From: Mixophyes australis | Taxonomy: Eukaryota; Chordata; Amphibia; Anura; Limnodynastidae | DNA length: 64,000 bases | Direction: 5' to 3' | Assembly: GCA_036250195.1 (NCBI GenBank) | Contig: JAVHZZ010000007.1 | Span: forward strand, 160,607,650-160,671,649 | Part shown: in pieces, positions 50,290-61,080 of the stretch | How positions within the stretch are numbered: position 1 is the first letter of the stretch | Layout: every line of letters begins with the position of its first letter | Made by a program: the position numbers and the translations under genes | Notes under the pieces: generated by a model | What the model was told of the DNA's origin: nothing | The model's database searches: none | Seen by the model: the letters and a program-made list of their open reading frames with translations, nothing else

Positions 50290-51340
50290 ATCTAGCAGGT
50301 TCTCAGCACATCTCTATAGATCAGTCTTATCACCCCAACGCGATTCAACCGTCTAGCGGTCTTTGTCAAGTAGCTATTTAAACCGGATGTGGCCAATCCG
50401 GAAGGATCACAAACTGAATACACTGTGTCGAAGTCGTATAATTTGATGAACGAAAGTATATTGGTTGATATTGTTTTATTGGTCGATTGCACTCAGTATG
50501 CCATGCTACACGTGGCATATTGCGATCGCACGGTAAAATACGCACGTACACACTCGCATTACATCATTTAGTTATTTATATAATTCATATTCATATTGGT
50601 TCCGTCACACTGTAATTTATGAGCAGATAGTATTTGGTTTATTATTAGTTTATATAATATGATTATATGTGCACTTCAGTGATATTCAAGGTTCAGGTCA
50701 TAGGAATTGTGTCATGTCTGATATCATATTAAACCCCTAATCATCAGCAGCTCTCCGGTGCATTCGGCAAAGAGATCGCACATTGCATACTTTAGTTATT
50801 GAGGTTAGGGAATAAACCTTTGTATGATGCTGGCTATGAAATGCTAATTGACTAAGATGTAACTGGAGCATTGGCGGGAAGAAAGGAGCAGATCCCCTGG
50901 AGAGATTACCCCCACCTTTGGATTCCTTAGATTGAACCAGCCTATGACCTGTTTACCCTGGACCCATCTGATGTCTGGACCTATAGAAGCAAGACATGTC
51001 ATCTCTATTGTTCACTCTTTAACACTGACTGTATATATAATCATAGCTGCACCCCCACCAGTCTCAGTCTACTCTGACCACAGTTATCTAAACAGATATA
51101 CTGTGCACTGGGACCCGTGGAAGCGCAGCGATTGGAGCGGTATGTATTTATCTTTTGGTATTGGCTGTACTGTACTGTATCTTAATATAATAATGTATTG
51201 AATTGTTAACTATTTACATCTGCCAAAATAAATCACTTTGTGCGTTAGAAACACAATACAATCGCCTATGCAATGCTTATTTGAAAACGATAGAATTACT
51301 TGAAAAACCGCGTTACACAAAATACAATCAACATACATGT
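50290..51340. other. Unclassified, possibly an old LTR-type repeat
   Basis: Sequence character changes here: CG-containing words (AACGCGATTCAACCG, GCGATCGCACGG) in AT-rich surroundings, a TATATATAAT box near 51032, and CAAAATAAATCACTTTGTGC near 51227 that could be a polyadenylation region. No gag, pol or env-like frame is visible, and no paired repeat was found. It could be a solo LTR or unique DNA. Confidence 0.25.
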
Positions 51341-51641
51341 GATGCATAGCAGCAGATTGAAATGCACAACAACAGATAGAGAAACATAAGATTGCGCATC
51401 TGAATTTATTGGGCTCTTTCCCATTATCATAGAGCAGATTACTTACATCCCCAACCTACACTGCGATTGTACGACAATAATGTAATTGTAACACAATAAA
51501 GACAAAGCACAAACAAAGGACTTCTGTTACTACAGACAGCTCTCACCTTGCAGAATGTGCTGTGATTTCTTCTGTTTTTATGATATCTAATACTAGAAGA
51601 TCCATCTTATACACAATGCCAAATATTAATATATCACTTAT

Positions 51642-51787
51642 CTGTTTTCCGCTGAATCCAATATAAAATTCTACTACTAACATACAAGGCTGTCAACAAA
51701 ACCGCACCAAAATATATCTCTTCACTTGTCTCAAAACATCTCCCACTCGACACCTCCGTTCTGCACAAGATCTGCGTCTCTCTTTCA
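51642..51787 (+). mobile_element. L2-clade LINE fragment
   Basis: GAATCCAATATAAAA, CAACAAA and TCTTCACTTGTCTCAAAA match the L2 copy at 63515-63640 closely. It is cut off at 51787 by a CATACTTGCC element. Confidence 0.85.
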
Positions 51788-51990
51788 CATACTTGCCAAC
51801 TCTCCCGGAAAGTCCGGGAGACTCCCGCATTTCGGGTGGGTCTCCCGCAATCCGGCAATCTCCCGCATCTGCTCTAATTAGTGCCAAAATGCCGCAATTC
51901 TCCGGGAATTGTGGCATTTGGCCCCACCCCCGCTGTCAAATGACGCAATTTGCGTCATTCCGTCGCGGGGTCGGGGCCAAAATGACAATT
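51788..51990 (+). mobile_element. CATACTTGCC repeat family, copy 3 (truncated on the right)
   Basis: CATACTTGCCAACTCTCCCG, then GGGAGACTCCCGCATTTCGG, matches the other two copies. The middle (TGACGCAATTTGCGTCATT, GGGGCCAAAATGAC) parallels copy 2. The right third is replaced by hAT element 2 near 51990. Confidence 0.75.
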
Positions 51991-51992
51991 TT

Positions 51993-52369
51993 TTGTGCAC
52001 CACTTTTGGACTGCAAATTACTTGGTCTTGCTTGGTCACGAGAGACCGTACAAGAAGGAGGCTTGGTAACATTTTTGATCTGGCATTAATAGAGAAAGGC
52101 AAAGGCCTCATTCTTTCTTTGCCACTGCGTGTGTAGAATGCCATGTTGGCAATTTTTTTTTATCGGCAGTTAACTTTTCCTCAGTTACAGTTCTTTTTCG
52201 CTTCAACGCAGTAAAAAAAAATTTGTGGTGTTTTTTTTTTTCCTGATTTAAAAAGACTATGTACTTTTACATAGGCTTTACCAGATGATGTACAGGAAAG
52301 GCTACCATCAGGACTGGTGCCAGCACTTGCTTGCTTATCCTGCTCATATGTGGACTGATTTGAATCCAT
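51993..52369 (-). pseudogene. hAT N-terminal coding fragment, inverted and frame-shifted
   Basis: From the ATG at 52369 the minus strand reads MDSNQSTYEQDKQASAGTSP, then a basic stretch, and in another frame YTRSGKERMRPLPFSIN near 52125. It parallels residues 1-95 of the mini-ORF at 41169-41828, with frameshifts in the A/T runs. It points away from the C-terminal half. Confidence 0.8.
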
Positions 52370-52393
52370 TTTAATGAGCCTAAAGCACTTGTA

Positions 52394-53653
52394 GTGCAAA
52401 ATAACCTTAGAAATAACCGAGAGGTGCAGGAGATGCTTTCGGTGGCTCGTAAAATTTCAGGCCATTTCAGGCATTCTGCCACATCATGTAGGAGATTGCA
52501 GCAGCTCCAAGAGCAGTTTAACTTGCCCTGCCACCAACTTAAGCAAGAGGTGGTAACTAGGTGGAATTCCACCCTGTACATGCTTCAGAGGATGGAGGAA
52601 CAGCGCAAAGCCATCCAAGCATATTGCCCAAGCCATGACATTGGGAAAGGAGGGGGGATGTATTTCACTCTTGCACAGTGGGGAATCCTTTCTGTGCTGT
52701 GCAAGGTGCTGAAACCATTTGAAGTTGTGACGTGTGAAGTGAGTGCAGACTCTGCTAGCTTAAACCAAGTAATTCCCTTAATTCGACTTTTGGAAAAGCA
52801 ACTTGACAAACTGAAGGAGGAGATGAAAGAAAGCAATTCCGCAAAGTATGTTGGCCTTGTAGATCAAGTACTTAATTCGCTTTGCAATGATCCTCGAGTA
52901 ATTAAAATCTTGAACTCTGATCACTACGTTTTGGCCACTGTGCTTGATCCAAAGTTTAAGATCTACATTGAATCTTTGCTTCAAAATGAGCGAGATGTGA
53001 AGCTTTGCAAGGACCTTTTGGTCAGCAAATTGTCCGCTGAACTGGGTCTTGGGTTGACGAGGTGTCCTCCTTCAGTTTCTCAAGCAGCTGCTGCTCGGAA
53101 AAAATTACATTTTCCAAAGCGAAGCAGGGAAGACTCAGAACAATTTAACATCTGGGCTGGTTTGAAAGATTTTCCAAAAAAATGTGTGACCTTGCACTTA
53201 ACTCCATCCAATCTGAGTATTAACATGCAAAGGATGGTGGAGGATTATTTTCAAGAGGTAATTGATATGGAAATATCAGACAGTCCCTTTCCTTACTGGG
53301 AAGAAAAGCAGTCCATTTGGAAATCTATGTACAAACTTGCTTTGCAATACCTAAGCTGCCCACCCTCCAGTGTGTACTCTGAAAGAGTGTTCAGCACAGC
53401 CGGGAACCTAGTCGGTGATCAACGAAGGAGGTTACTTCCAAAAAATGTGGAGAAGATGATGTTCATAAAAATGAACTACATCTTCCACAAGGAAGGCCTT
53501 CACCATCAAAGACATCCAAGCACTGACAGTTCTCTAATGGCGGATTCAAGCGGAGATGAATTGATAGTCTGTGATGATGATGTACACACTGATGAGGGTG
53601 AGGATGAAGCTGAATATGATGACGACAACATCTTTTTAAAAATTTCTATATAA
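52394..53653 (+). CDS. hAT transposase C-terminal part, 419 codons, uninterrupted
   Basis: Recognisable hAT (ZBED-like) C-terminal region. KQEVVTRWNSTLYMLQRMEE (about residues 50-69) is the conserved TRWNS block. LATVLDPKFKIYIES lies at about 180-194. The hATC dimerisation region has YLSCPPSSVYSERVFSTAGN (about 335-354), followed by RRRLLPKNVEKMMFIKMN. The end is strongly acidic. The annotated ATG is the first in frame after the junction, but the family-like frame already begins at L-V-V-Q-N just upstream (near 52385). The zinc finger and the first catalytic region are missing, so it is not a complete transposase. An uninterrupted frame of this length suggests recent activity or, less likely, retention for another use. 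Confidence 0.88.
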   Translation: MQNNLRNNREVQEMLSVARKISGHFRHSATSCRRLQQLQEQFNLPCHQLKQEVVTRWNSTLYMLQRMEEQRKAIQAYCPSHDIGKGGGMYFTLAQWGILSVLCKVLKPFEVVTCEVSADSASLNQVIPLIRLLEKQLDKLKEEMKESNSAKYVGLVDQVLNSLCNDPRVIKILNSDHYVLATVLDPKFKIYIESLLQNERDVKLCKDLLVSKLSAELGLGLTRCPPSVSQAAAARKKLHFPKRSREDSEQFNIWAGLKDFPKKCVTLHLTPSNLSINMQRMVEDYFQEVIDMEISDSPFPYWEEKQSIWKSMYKLALQYLSCPPSSVYSERVFSTAGNLVGDQRRRLLPKNVEKMMFIKMNYIFHKEGLHHQRHPSTDSSLMADSSGDELIVCDDDVHTDEGEDEAEYDDDNIFLKISI

Positions 53654-53689
53654 GTGTAGGGTGTAATCTACCCCCAAACAGGAAAGGGA

Positions 53690-54680
53690 CTTCTTTATCA
53701 TGTACAGACTTGAAAGGCTGCTGTTTTGTCAATTTCACGATAAGGGTAGGGTGTCGTACATAGACAGACACCAAACTGCCTTTGTCCATTTCTATTATAT
53801 TGTTCAGTCTATGCAGGCTGCTTTTTTTCTATTTAAGTACAAGTGGAGGGGGGACTGATACAGACAGATACCAAACTACCTTTGTCCATTTCAATTTTAT
53901 TGTTCAGTCTATGCAGGCTGCTTTTTTCTATTTAACTAAAAGTGAATGGGGGGTCTGATACAGACAGATATCAAACTACCTTTGTCCATTTTTATATATT
54001 GTTCAGTATATGCAGGCTGCTTTTTTCTATTTCACTACAAGTGGAGGGGGGGGGGGACTTATGCAGACAGGAACCAAACTGCCTTTGTCCATTTCTATTT
54101 ATATTCTACAGTCTATACCGGTTGAATTGTGAATTGTTTTCTATTTTACTACTAGTGGAGAAGGGGGTCTGATACAGACAGAAACCAAACTGCCTTTGTC
54201 CATTTCTATTTAACGTACAGTCTATGCAGGCTGATTTTTTTCTATCTAACTACAAGTGGAGGGGGCCTATACAGACAGACACCAAACTGCCTTTGTCCAT
54301 TTCTATTTATATTGTACAGTCTATACCGGCTGTTTTTTTTTTTATTTAACTACAAGTGGAGGGGGGGGGGGGCTAACACAGACTGACACCAAACTGCCTT
54401 TGTCCATTTCAATTAAACGTACAGTCTATACAGGCTGATTTTATTTCTATTTAACTACAAGTGGAGGGGGCCTATACAGACAGACACCAAACTGCCTTTG
54501 TCCATTTCTATTTATATTGTACAGTCTATACCGGCTGTTTTTTTTTTTATTTAACTACAAGTGGAGGGGGGGGGGCTAACACAGACTGACACCAAACTGC
54601 CTTTGTCCATTTCAATTAAACGTACAGTCTATACAGGCTGATTTTTTTTCTATTTAACTACAAGTGGAGGGTGTAATATA
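53690..54680 (+). repeat. Subterminal repeats of hAT element 2, about nine copies of 98-110 bp
   Basis: CCAAACTGCCTTTGTCCATT recurs near 53771, 53871, 53971, 54074, 54184, 54282, 54388, 54487 and 54592, with ACTACAAGTGGAGGGGG and CAGTCTATACCGGCTG between. The last four units form two copies of a two-unit block about 204 bp long. The region is the non-coding 3' part of the element, between the stop codon and the terminus. Confidence 0.92.
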
Positions 54681-55038
54681 CACCCAAAGACGATGGTTAC
54701 ATTGCCAATAGTCAAAGATGGGGAGGAAGACAACCAGGTTTGTCTGTATAATTTGCAGGCAAGTGTTAGAATTAAGGACGGCCTACCAGGGATTAAACTG
54801 TATTTTTCATAATTTATTAGCTTTAGAATTACCTCACTTATCCAAGAAACAGGTGGAGCACTAAATTAGGTTATTTTAGACCATTTTTTTTTTATTTTTT
54901 ACAAAAATTGCAAAACAAAACCAAACAATACCAAAACCAAAACTAAAACACGCAAGGGCGGTTTTGCCAAAACCAAAACCAAAACATGAATGTAATCCAG
55001 ATCCAAAACCAAAACATGGGGGTCAGTGACTATCTCTA

Positions 55039-55403
55039 GTCTGCGCCCACATACCGGATTTGTGCTGGCACAGGGCATCCCCTTACAGGCAGACTGTTTC
55101 ATACTAGTTTGGCCTCATCAGTGCCATAAAGGTTTACATGAACGTTCTATGAATCAGGATGGTGGGTTCTTCTTGCTGTAGATAGTAATACTATATAATA
55201 GCCAGTGTATCAGTCATATATTACAGGTCCATGTGATTAGTACATCTTTATAGCTTCCCATGATACAGACATGCAGGGAGACGTTCTCTGTTCTGGAACG
55301 TGTGGGTCTGTATTATTCCAGCATGGCAGATTGACTTACTGAATAAGGTTTGAAAACTGTTATAATTTTGTTCTGCTGCACTCGGCTGAAAATAAACTAC
55401 TTA
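55039..55403. other. Short intronic gap, no gene seen
   Basis: Unique sequence. Its last bases (TTA, 55401-55403) are the left target duplication of the next element. Confidence 0.5.
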
Positions 55404-56178
55404 GGGCTGATTTATCCAGGAACGTTACTGCCAATATTAAGTGTATCGTACGCAAAATCACTCTGCACGTGCCCAGAATCGGGAGATGCGGCCATGAACG
55501 CAGCACTGTCCGCTCTGTCTTGAAACACAAAGGACACTTACTACAACCTACGATTTCGGGGAGGAAGCTGGCGGGGAAGGGGTGTTTGGCCGCAGTCAGT
55601 ATACAGTAGGAGCGTGCCAAACTCAGGTGCTGGCAGCCACGTCCGAGTCCAGCTCTGAGCGTCTCACAGTTCATTGTTTTCTGCCGTATCTCTTGCTCCA
55701 GCCACAGGACTAGTCTTAGTCCTGATCAGCAGTGATGACGGATGTGTATACAGCTGTAACGTGTCTGCATCCGTAGCAAATGTAACAATGTATTTTATGT
55801 TCAGTAGACATTAATAACATTCTAATACATGAATTTCATGGGGGGAAAAACAAACAAAAACTACCACTTTTTTTAAAAAAAAATAGTTTTAACTGTTTTA
55901 TCATTAATGCCTTTATTATTAACAGGCGGCATTATTTCAATAACGCAATCATTTTTTAATTTCCCTGTGCGTTCCTTTGCATATTTATAATCCACACAGG
56001 TATTGGACGTATTCTGCAGCGTCTGTGCAGCAGGGCCCAGCAGATCTACACCCGAATTCAACAGCGCACCTTGAGATCCACTCCTTGATGGATTTGGGAT
56101 TACGCAAAGCCTGAATACGTGCGTATAATACTGAGCGCAGGCTGCAGTCAGAATATATGTCTTGATGAATCAGGACCC
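55404..56178. mobile_element. Harbinger-type non-autonomous element, 775 bp
   Basis: The left end is GGGCTGATTTATCCAGGAAC and the right end TTGATGAATCAGGACCC, whose reverse complement GGGTCCTGATTCATCAA matches the left end. Both are flanked by TTA (55401-55403 and 56179-56181), the 3-bp duplication of PIF/Harbinger. The interior has no transposase. It shares its terminal motif with the element at 1250-1549. Confidence 0.75.
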
Positions 56179-56181
56179 TTA

Positions 56182-57314
56182 GTGAGGGTAATTACAGCGG
56201 ATGTTTTAGAATGTGGAAACTATCAGGAAACTGCAGCATTTTAAAGCGATGATACATTCGGTGCATCGTTAAAGTGAAATTCTGTTTTCCTGTCTCTCGT
56301 AGAGAATCTACTGTCAAAACGCAGCATTGCCGCAGAACCGCCACAGTGTCAGGGGAACATGATGGGGGATTGCGGAAATGATTGTCAGAAAAGAGAAGTT
56401 TAAGGGCTGATTAAATCTCCCACTTTACACAGCTCCAAAACCACCCAGGGAATATTTTCCTGAGATTTGACAATGGATCGGAGAAGATTTCCTGTGAGTG
56501 ATAAATGACGCTACAGTGAGTAAAGGTGATTAGTCACCTGTGTGTTCTTCATGTAACACAATAATTATCTAGAATACAATGATTCATGATACAATTGCCC
56601 CAGTGTCCTACCCCAGATGATACATTTCTTCCATAAGGCAGCAGATAATTTCATTATCAGTTGGGGAAAATACATTTACAAAAGGGAATTAGTGTGGACA
56701 TTCCCTCTAAGGGGCTCCACCACTTCCTGTTCCTCCAGCCTCCTCCATACCCTGACACTGGCAATAAATAAAGAGTAACTAATACTGTCTTGTACTAGTT
56801 ACCAGAGCTGGTGGGAGTGTAAATGATAATGGCAGATTCAGGACTCATTAATAATATATCATAACACAATGTCTCAGAACTTCACTGACGGGAACTGAAC
56901 AATGCTCCTGGCCACATCCACAGGAAGCAGAACTAACAGAACCACGGACACTTCCATATCTACAGCCGATATTACTGCCAGACAATGTGATGGAGACGGA
57001 TCCCAGTTGTGTCATTCAGAGGAAGAAAGGGCAAGAAAAACGTGTTCAGCAGGTGGGTTATGATCCCATGAAGAACAGTTAGACTGTGGAGGTCACAAGT
57101 CTATGATGAACTGGACTCCAACAGCCAATGTGGATCCAGTCGTCCTAAACCCATCACTGAAGAAAGGCGCAGAGTGATACGTGGGCTACTATTGGCAGAG
57201 ACTGGTACCGATAGAAGACACGTGTAAGAACGTACAACCTAATCTGACCTTATTACTTATGGAGTACGGCAGTGGGCACCCGGATATATCAACAGCATGA
57301 TCAATAGATCCATT
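56182..57314. other. Intronic DNA, possible transposase HTH remnant
   Basis: Mostly unique. At 57075-57230 a broken plus-strand reading (VYDELDSNSQCGSSRPKPIT, then E-E-R-R-R-V-I-R) is reminiscent of the DNA-binding region of Tc1/mariner transposases. It is too degraded to assign. Confidence 0.35.
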
Positions 57315-57655
57315 GTACCCCATGTGACAATGTTGTCTGATGGTGGTGGCGGTGTAATTGTGCCGCATGGTGGTGGCGGTGTAATTGTGCCGCATGGTGG
57401 TGGCGGTGTAATTGTGCCGCATGTGACAATGTTGTCTGGTGGTGGTGGCGTAATTGTACCCCATGTGACAATGTTGTCTGGTAGTGGTGGTGTAATTGTG
57501 CCGCATGGTGGTGGCGGTGTAATTGTGCCGCATGGTGGTGGCGGTGTAATTGTGCCGCATGTGACAATGTTGTCTGGTGGTGGCGGTGTAATTGTGCCGC
57601 ATGGTGGTGGCGGTGTAATTGTGCCGCATGGTGGTGGTGGTGTAATGGTGCAGCA
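57315..57655 (+). repeat. 27-bp minisatellite with spacer, about ten units
   Basis: GGTGGTGGCGGTGTAATTGT followed by GCCGCAT is the 27-bp unit. Groups of units are separated by GTGACAATGTTGTCTGG. G-rich on plus. Frames on both strands are open through Gly/Val-rich or His-rich repeats. Confidence 0.92.
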
Positions 57656-57971
57656 CACACTAAGTATTATCAATATATGGCCCTACTCCCTATACATTAT
57701 AGGACATACTTGGAAAGTAATCTGTATGTAGCTATTTTATTCTTACAGCCCGGTTTGGTAACGGCAGATTTGTGTTCAGCAGGGATATTTGTGGACAGGT
57801 AAGGTAAATATTACACCAGACTGTCGGTGCAGGTATAATGTCATACACAGATTACAGAAGCTAATATGAACATTGACAGATCTGAGTCTATGTCCATCTA
57901 ATACAGATATATAATATTCATCTGCCAACTTCCTGGCAGCCCCGAAACTGCACAAAGACAGGGCTCATGGG
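57656..57971. other. Short intronic gap, no gene seen
   Basis: Unique sequence. It ends in CTCATGGG (57964-57971), the left flank duplication of the next element. Confidence 0.5.
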
Positions 57972-58389
57972 CAGGGCCTGATCAGCCAATAGGCTGACCA
58001 GGCTGCAGCCTGGGGCGCTGGAGCCTGGGGGGCGCAGCGGCACAGAGATTAATTTTTTTTCACTGCCATTTTTTTTTTAATTTAGGCAGCGCCGGGCCTG
58101 CATCATCGGGACCGCCCCTGGTGTAAAGGGGGTGGCCCGACTGTCACTACTACATGACAGGCAGTCTGTCAGCGGCCGCGGAAGCTTCTTACTGTGGTCA
58201 CGTGAGATCAGGACTTCCGCATCTCACGTAACCACAGTAAGAAGCGCCCGTGGACGCACTGACAGGCAGCTAGCAGCGATCGCTGCCAGACTGCCTGTCA
58301 TGTATAGCGCTAGAGAGAAGACTGCTGTGCAGGAAGAACAGGTAAGTCCTTATGTCTGGGGGCGGAGGGGCTGGTAACAATGCTAAAGG

Positions 58390-58520
58390 GGGCAGGTGAA
58401 GAGGCTAATGGGGCAGATAACAATGCTAAGGGGGCAGATGAAGAGGCTAATGAGGCAGATAACAATGCTAAGGGGGCAGGTGAAGAGGCTAATGGGGGCA
58501 GATAGTGCTAAAGGAGCAGG
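58390..58520 (+). repeat. Short tandem repeat of about 47 bp
   Basis: GGGGCAGGTGAAGAGGCTAA and CAGATAACAATGCTAAG alternate two to three times inside the preceding element. Confidence 0.75.
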
Positions 58521-58907
58521 TGATGAGGCTGATCGGGGCTGATGAAATGGTTAAGAGGACTGTTTAAAAAACTAGAGCAGTTTTGGGGGGGCATAATCTT
58601 TGTATTGTGTGGTAATTATGAGGATGGTCTCTGTGGTTCTAGGGTCATTAGAATGCTAAATATTAGTCAGGTGGGGCTGAGAGAGGTTTATATTTGATTA
58701 TAGCTCTTTGACAACAATTTTCATATGTTTTATTGCCTACATATCCCTGTGCTATGGGGTAGTTTTATCTGGCCACAATGGACTGTTGTGTTTTGGAGCC
58801 TAATCATTCAGGAGTCATTAACATTTAGCATTATAATACAATTGCTGCATATTTTCAAAACAGGACCCAGACTTTCCAGAAGCAGCTGGAAGACAACAAA
58901 GCTGCAA

Positions 58908-59010
58908 GAACAGGTAAGAGAGAAGAGCAAGAACAGGGAACAGAGAAGAGCAAGAACAGGGAACAGAGAAGAGCAAGAACAGGTAAGAGAGAAGAGCAAG
59001 AACAGGTAAG
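58908..59010 (+). repeat. 23-bp tandem repeat, about four copies
   Basis: GAACAGGGAACAGAGAAGAG recurs at 58931 and 58954, with AGGTAAGAGAGAAGAGCAA variants. Lies inside the hAT-type element. Confidence 0.85.
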
Positions 59011-59158
59011 AGATAATGCACTGTCTAAATTTGAATGCTGGCGAATTCTCCTGAATATACATATTCAGGAGTATTCCTATAGGCTTATATTGGAGGGGGG
59101 GGGGAGAGCGCTGCGGCGGTAATAGCCTAGGGCGGCTGGTACCCTTGATCGGGCCCTG

Positions 59159-59449
59159 ATCATGGGACAAAAACGTTACACAGTAAACATATTATACAGT
59201 GCTGAACATACGTTATTACACATATTATTATCCAGATTCTTAGTTAGAAGATGGAAGCTATAGCTAAAATATGACAACTAAACTGTCTATATGAGCCATC
59301 TAGTTTTATATAATAATGTAATACGTCATGTATGTCTGTGCATACTATAGCATATTATACTATGCGCTATAAAAGAGCATTTCTACATTACTGCTTGCAT
59401 AAGTTACCAAACAATTGTAGCATAATAATTATAAATAGTAATTAACAAT
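59159..59449. other. Short intronic gap, no gene seen
   Basis: AT-rich unique sequence. Confidence 0.5.
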
Positions 59450-59880
59450 GAGCCACACAACACTCACAGGAGTGCAGTCTCATGGAGTAAGAGCACAACA
59501 CTCACAGGAGTGCAGTCTCATGGAGTAAGAACACAATACTCACAGGAGTGCAGTCTCATGGAGTAAGAGCACAACACTCACAGGAGTGCAGTCTCATGGA
59601 GTAAGAACACAATACTCACAGGAGTGCAGTCTCATGGAGTAAGTACACAACACTCACAGGAGTGCAGACTCATGGAGTAAGAACACAACCCTCACAGGAG
59701 TGCAGACTCATGGAGTAAGAACACAGCACTCACAGGATTGCAGTGTCATTGAGTAAGAACACAACACTCACAGGAGTGCAATCTCATGGAGTAAGAACAC
59801 AACACTCACAGGAGTGCAGCCTTGTAGAATAAGAACACAATACTCACAAGAGTGCAGTCTCATTGAGTAAGAACACAACA
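59450..59880 (+). repeat. 38-bp minisatellite, about 11 copies
   Basis: The unit contains CACTCACAGGAGTGCAGTCT and CATGGAGTAAGAGCACAA, with starts at 59461, 59499 and onward. Units become more diverged to the right. CATGGAGT also occurs in the 14-bp array at 3665, but the surrounding sequence differs. Confidence 0.93.
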
Positions 59881-61080
59881 CTAAAGTGTAAAATGTGAAG
59901 TTAGAGAGTCTGTTGTATGTGTATTCGGTGACTCTGCACATCCCAGTGTTAGAAGATAGCTGTGTCACCTGTAGCAGCTTCAAAGGCCCCTGCGGTGAGA
60001 TATATCCTGACACAAGTGAGTTTTTGGACACCTGAATAGACTTTGACTTTCCTCCATACTGAGGAGCAGATATCACACCAGGGTTGTGAATGACAGGTAC
60101 TGGCGGTATCCGGGAACAGGTATAATCACATATCTTTGGGAAAGGTATGTCACATTGTCATAACTCCATCATGTTGGGTATTTAAATGTGCAGGAGATTA
60201 TGACCGGTTTATTGAAGGGTGAGTTATGTCTCTGGGATATATTTGTGAAGAATTACCCAAAGGTCAAAACCTTGGAAATACTTGTGAGCAAACTATATTG
60301 ACACCCAGGGACATCCCTGCCCCTCTATTAGCATTAAAACTGCCCTTGTGAAGACCGTTCCATTTCATTTTGCTTAAAAAACCTGTGTCTGGAAGGGGCA
60401 AATTGTCAGTCTTTTGGGAAAATGAATCCACATTGATAAGCTGTGCATCTTCCTAGCCAATTTCCCATGACACAGATTGTATAACTCATGTAAGTTATAC
60501 TCTGAATGTAACCCTTTTTATTTTAAACTGCTTTGCTTGTGTATGTTATGTCAATTGTTTATTAATTGTTTTTTATATCTGATTGCCCTGTACCTTTGTA
60601 TATTAAATCTATAAATTTAAAAAGTGGCGTCCTTGATACTCTATCGAAACCATTAGCCTGTTAAGAAGAATATAGCTCGACCAAGTTAACCCTTTGAATG
60701 CCAGTGTGTGATTTGTTGATACATTTGACAAACAAGCTGTGTGTGCTTGTATTTACCTTTGTGTAACAGTCTGGAGGTGTGACGAGTTAACCCTTTGATT
60801 TCTGGTGGGGGCTTTGCTAACCAGTGAGTAGCCAGAAGCCTTGTGTGCCAGTGTGGGGCAGTATATTGGGGTCCTATTGCCCATATTCAATAGGTGGTGG
60901 CAGAACCTGAAGTGTGTGGGGGTGTGAGAGCGCTGTGTGGGGCGATTCAGTAGGTCTATAACCTGTGTGATAGGTAGAGAGAGACTGTGGGCTGGAATCA
61001 TGTGACCTCATACAGCAAACACCCAAAGTCACGTAAGCTGGGAGCGTGTTCGTGACACTCACATTCACATCTTTTGATGT
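59881..61080. other. Unclassified, possibly part of an LTR-type repeat
   Basis: No gene. TATATTAAATCTATAAATTT near 60597 followed by GTGGCGTCCTTGATACTCTA, and GGTGGTGGCAGAACC near 60892, recall the LTR end and leader of vertebrate LTR retrotransposons, but no coding region or second LTR is visible. The L2 element starts after it. Confidence 0.25.

Larger units (their letters stand above)
51990..55038 (+). mobile_element. hAT element 2, rearranged, with intact C-terminal transposase frame
   Basis: The right terminus is TATCTCTA (ending 55038), preceded by GGGGTCAGTGAC and CCAAAACC repeats, matching the TAGAGATGGTCACTGACCCC end of hAT element 1. No left terminal repeat is present; the left border is where homology to element 1 begins (TTGTGCACCA). 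Internal order is: N-terminal coding sequence on the minus strand (51993-52369), junction near 52385, C-terminal coding sequence on the plus strand (52394-53653), expanded repeats (53690-54680), terminus. The 5' part is thus inverted relative to the 3' part. Confidence 0.85.
57972..59158. mobile_element. hAT-type non-autonomous element, 1187 bp
   Basis: The termini are CAGGGCCTGATCAGCC and the reverse complement of CAGGGCCCGATCAAGG. Flanks CTCATGGG and ATCATGGG match at 7 of 8 positions, compatible with an 8-bp hAT duplication. A long nested inverted repeat near 58158-58305 (GAAGCTTCTTACTGTGGTCA against TAACCACAGTAAGAAGC, within TACATGACAGGCAGTCTGTC against AGACTGCCTGTCATGTA) could form a hairpin. 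No transposase is encoded. Confidence 0.78.

Noticed and set aside
50290..51340. A solo LTR of an endogenous retrovirus or other LTR element
   Set aside because: Only TATA-like and AATAAA-like words are seen. There is no paired LTR, primer site or coding region, so I left it unclassified.
57075..57230. A fourth Tc1/mariner transposase
   Set aside because: There is faint similarity to a DNA-binding region only. No catalytic motif or terminal repeat was found.
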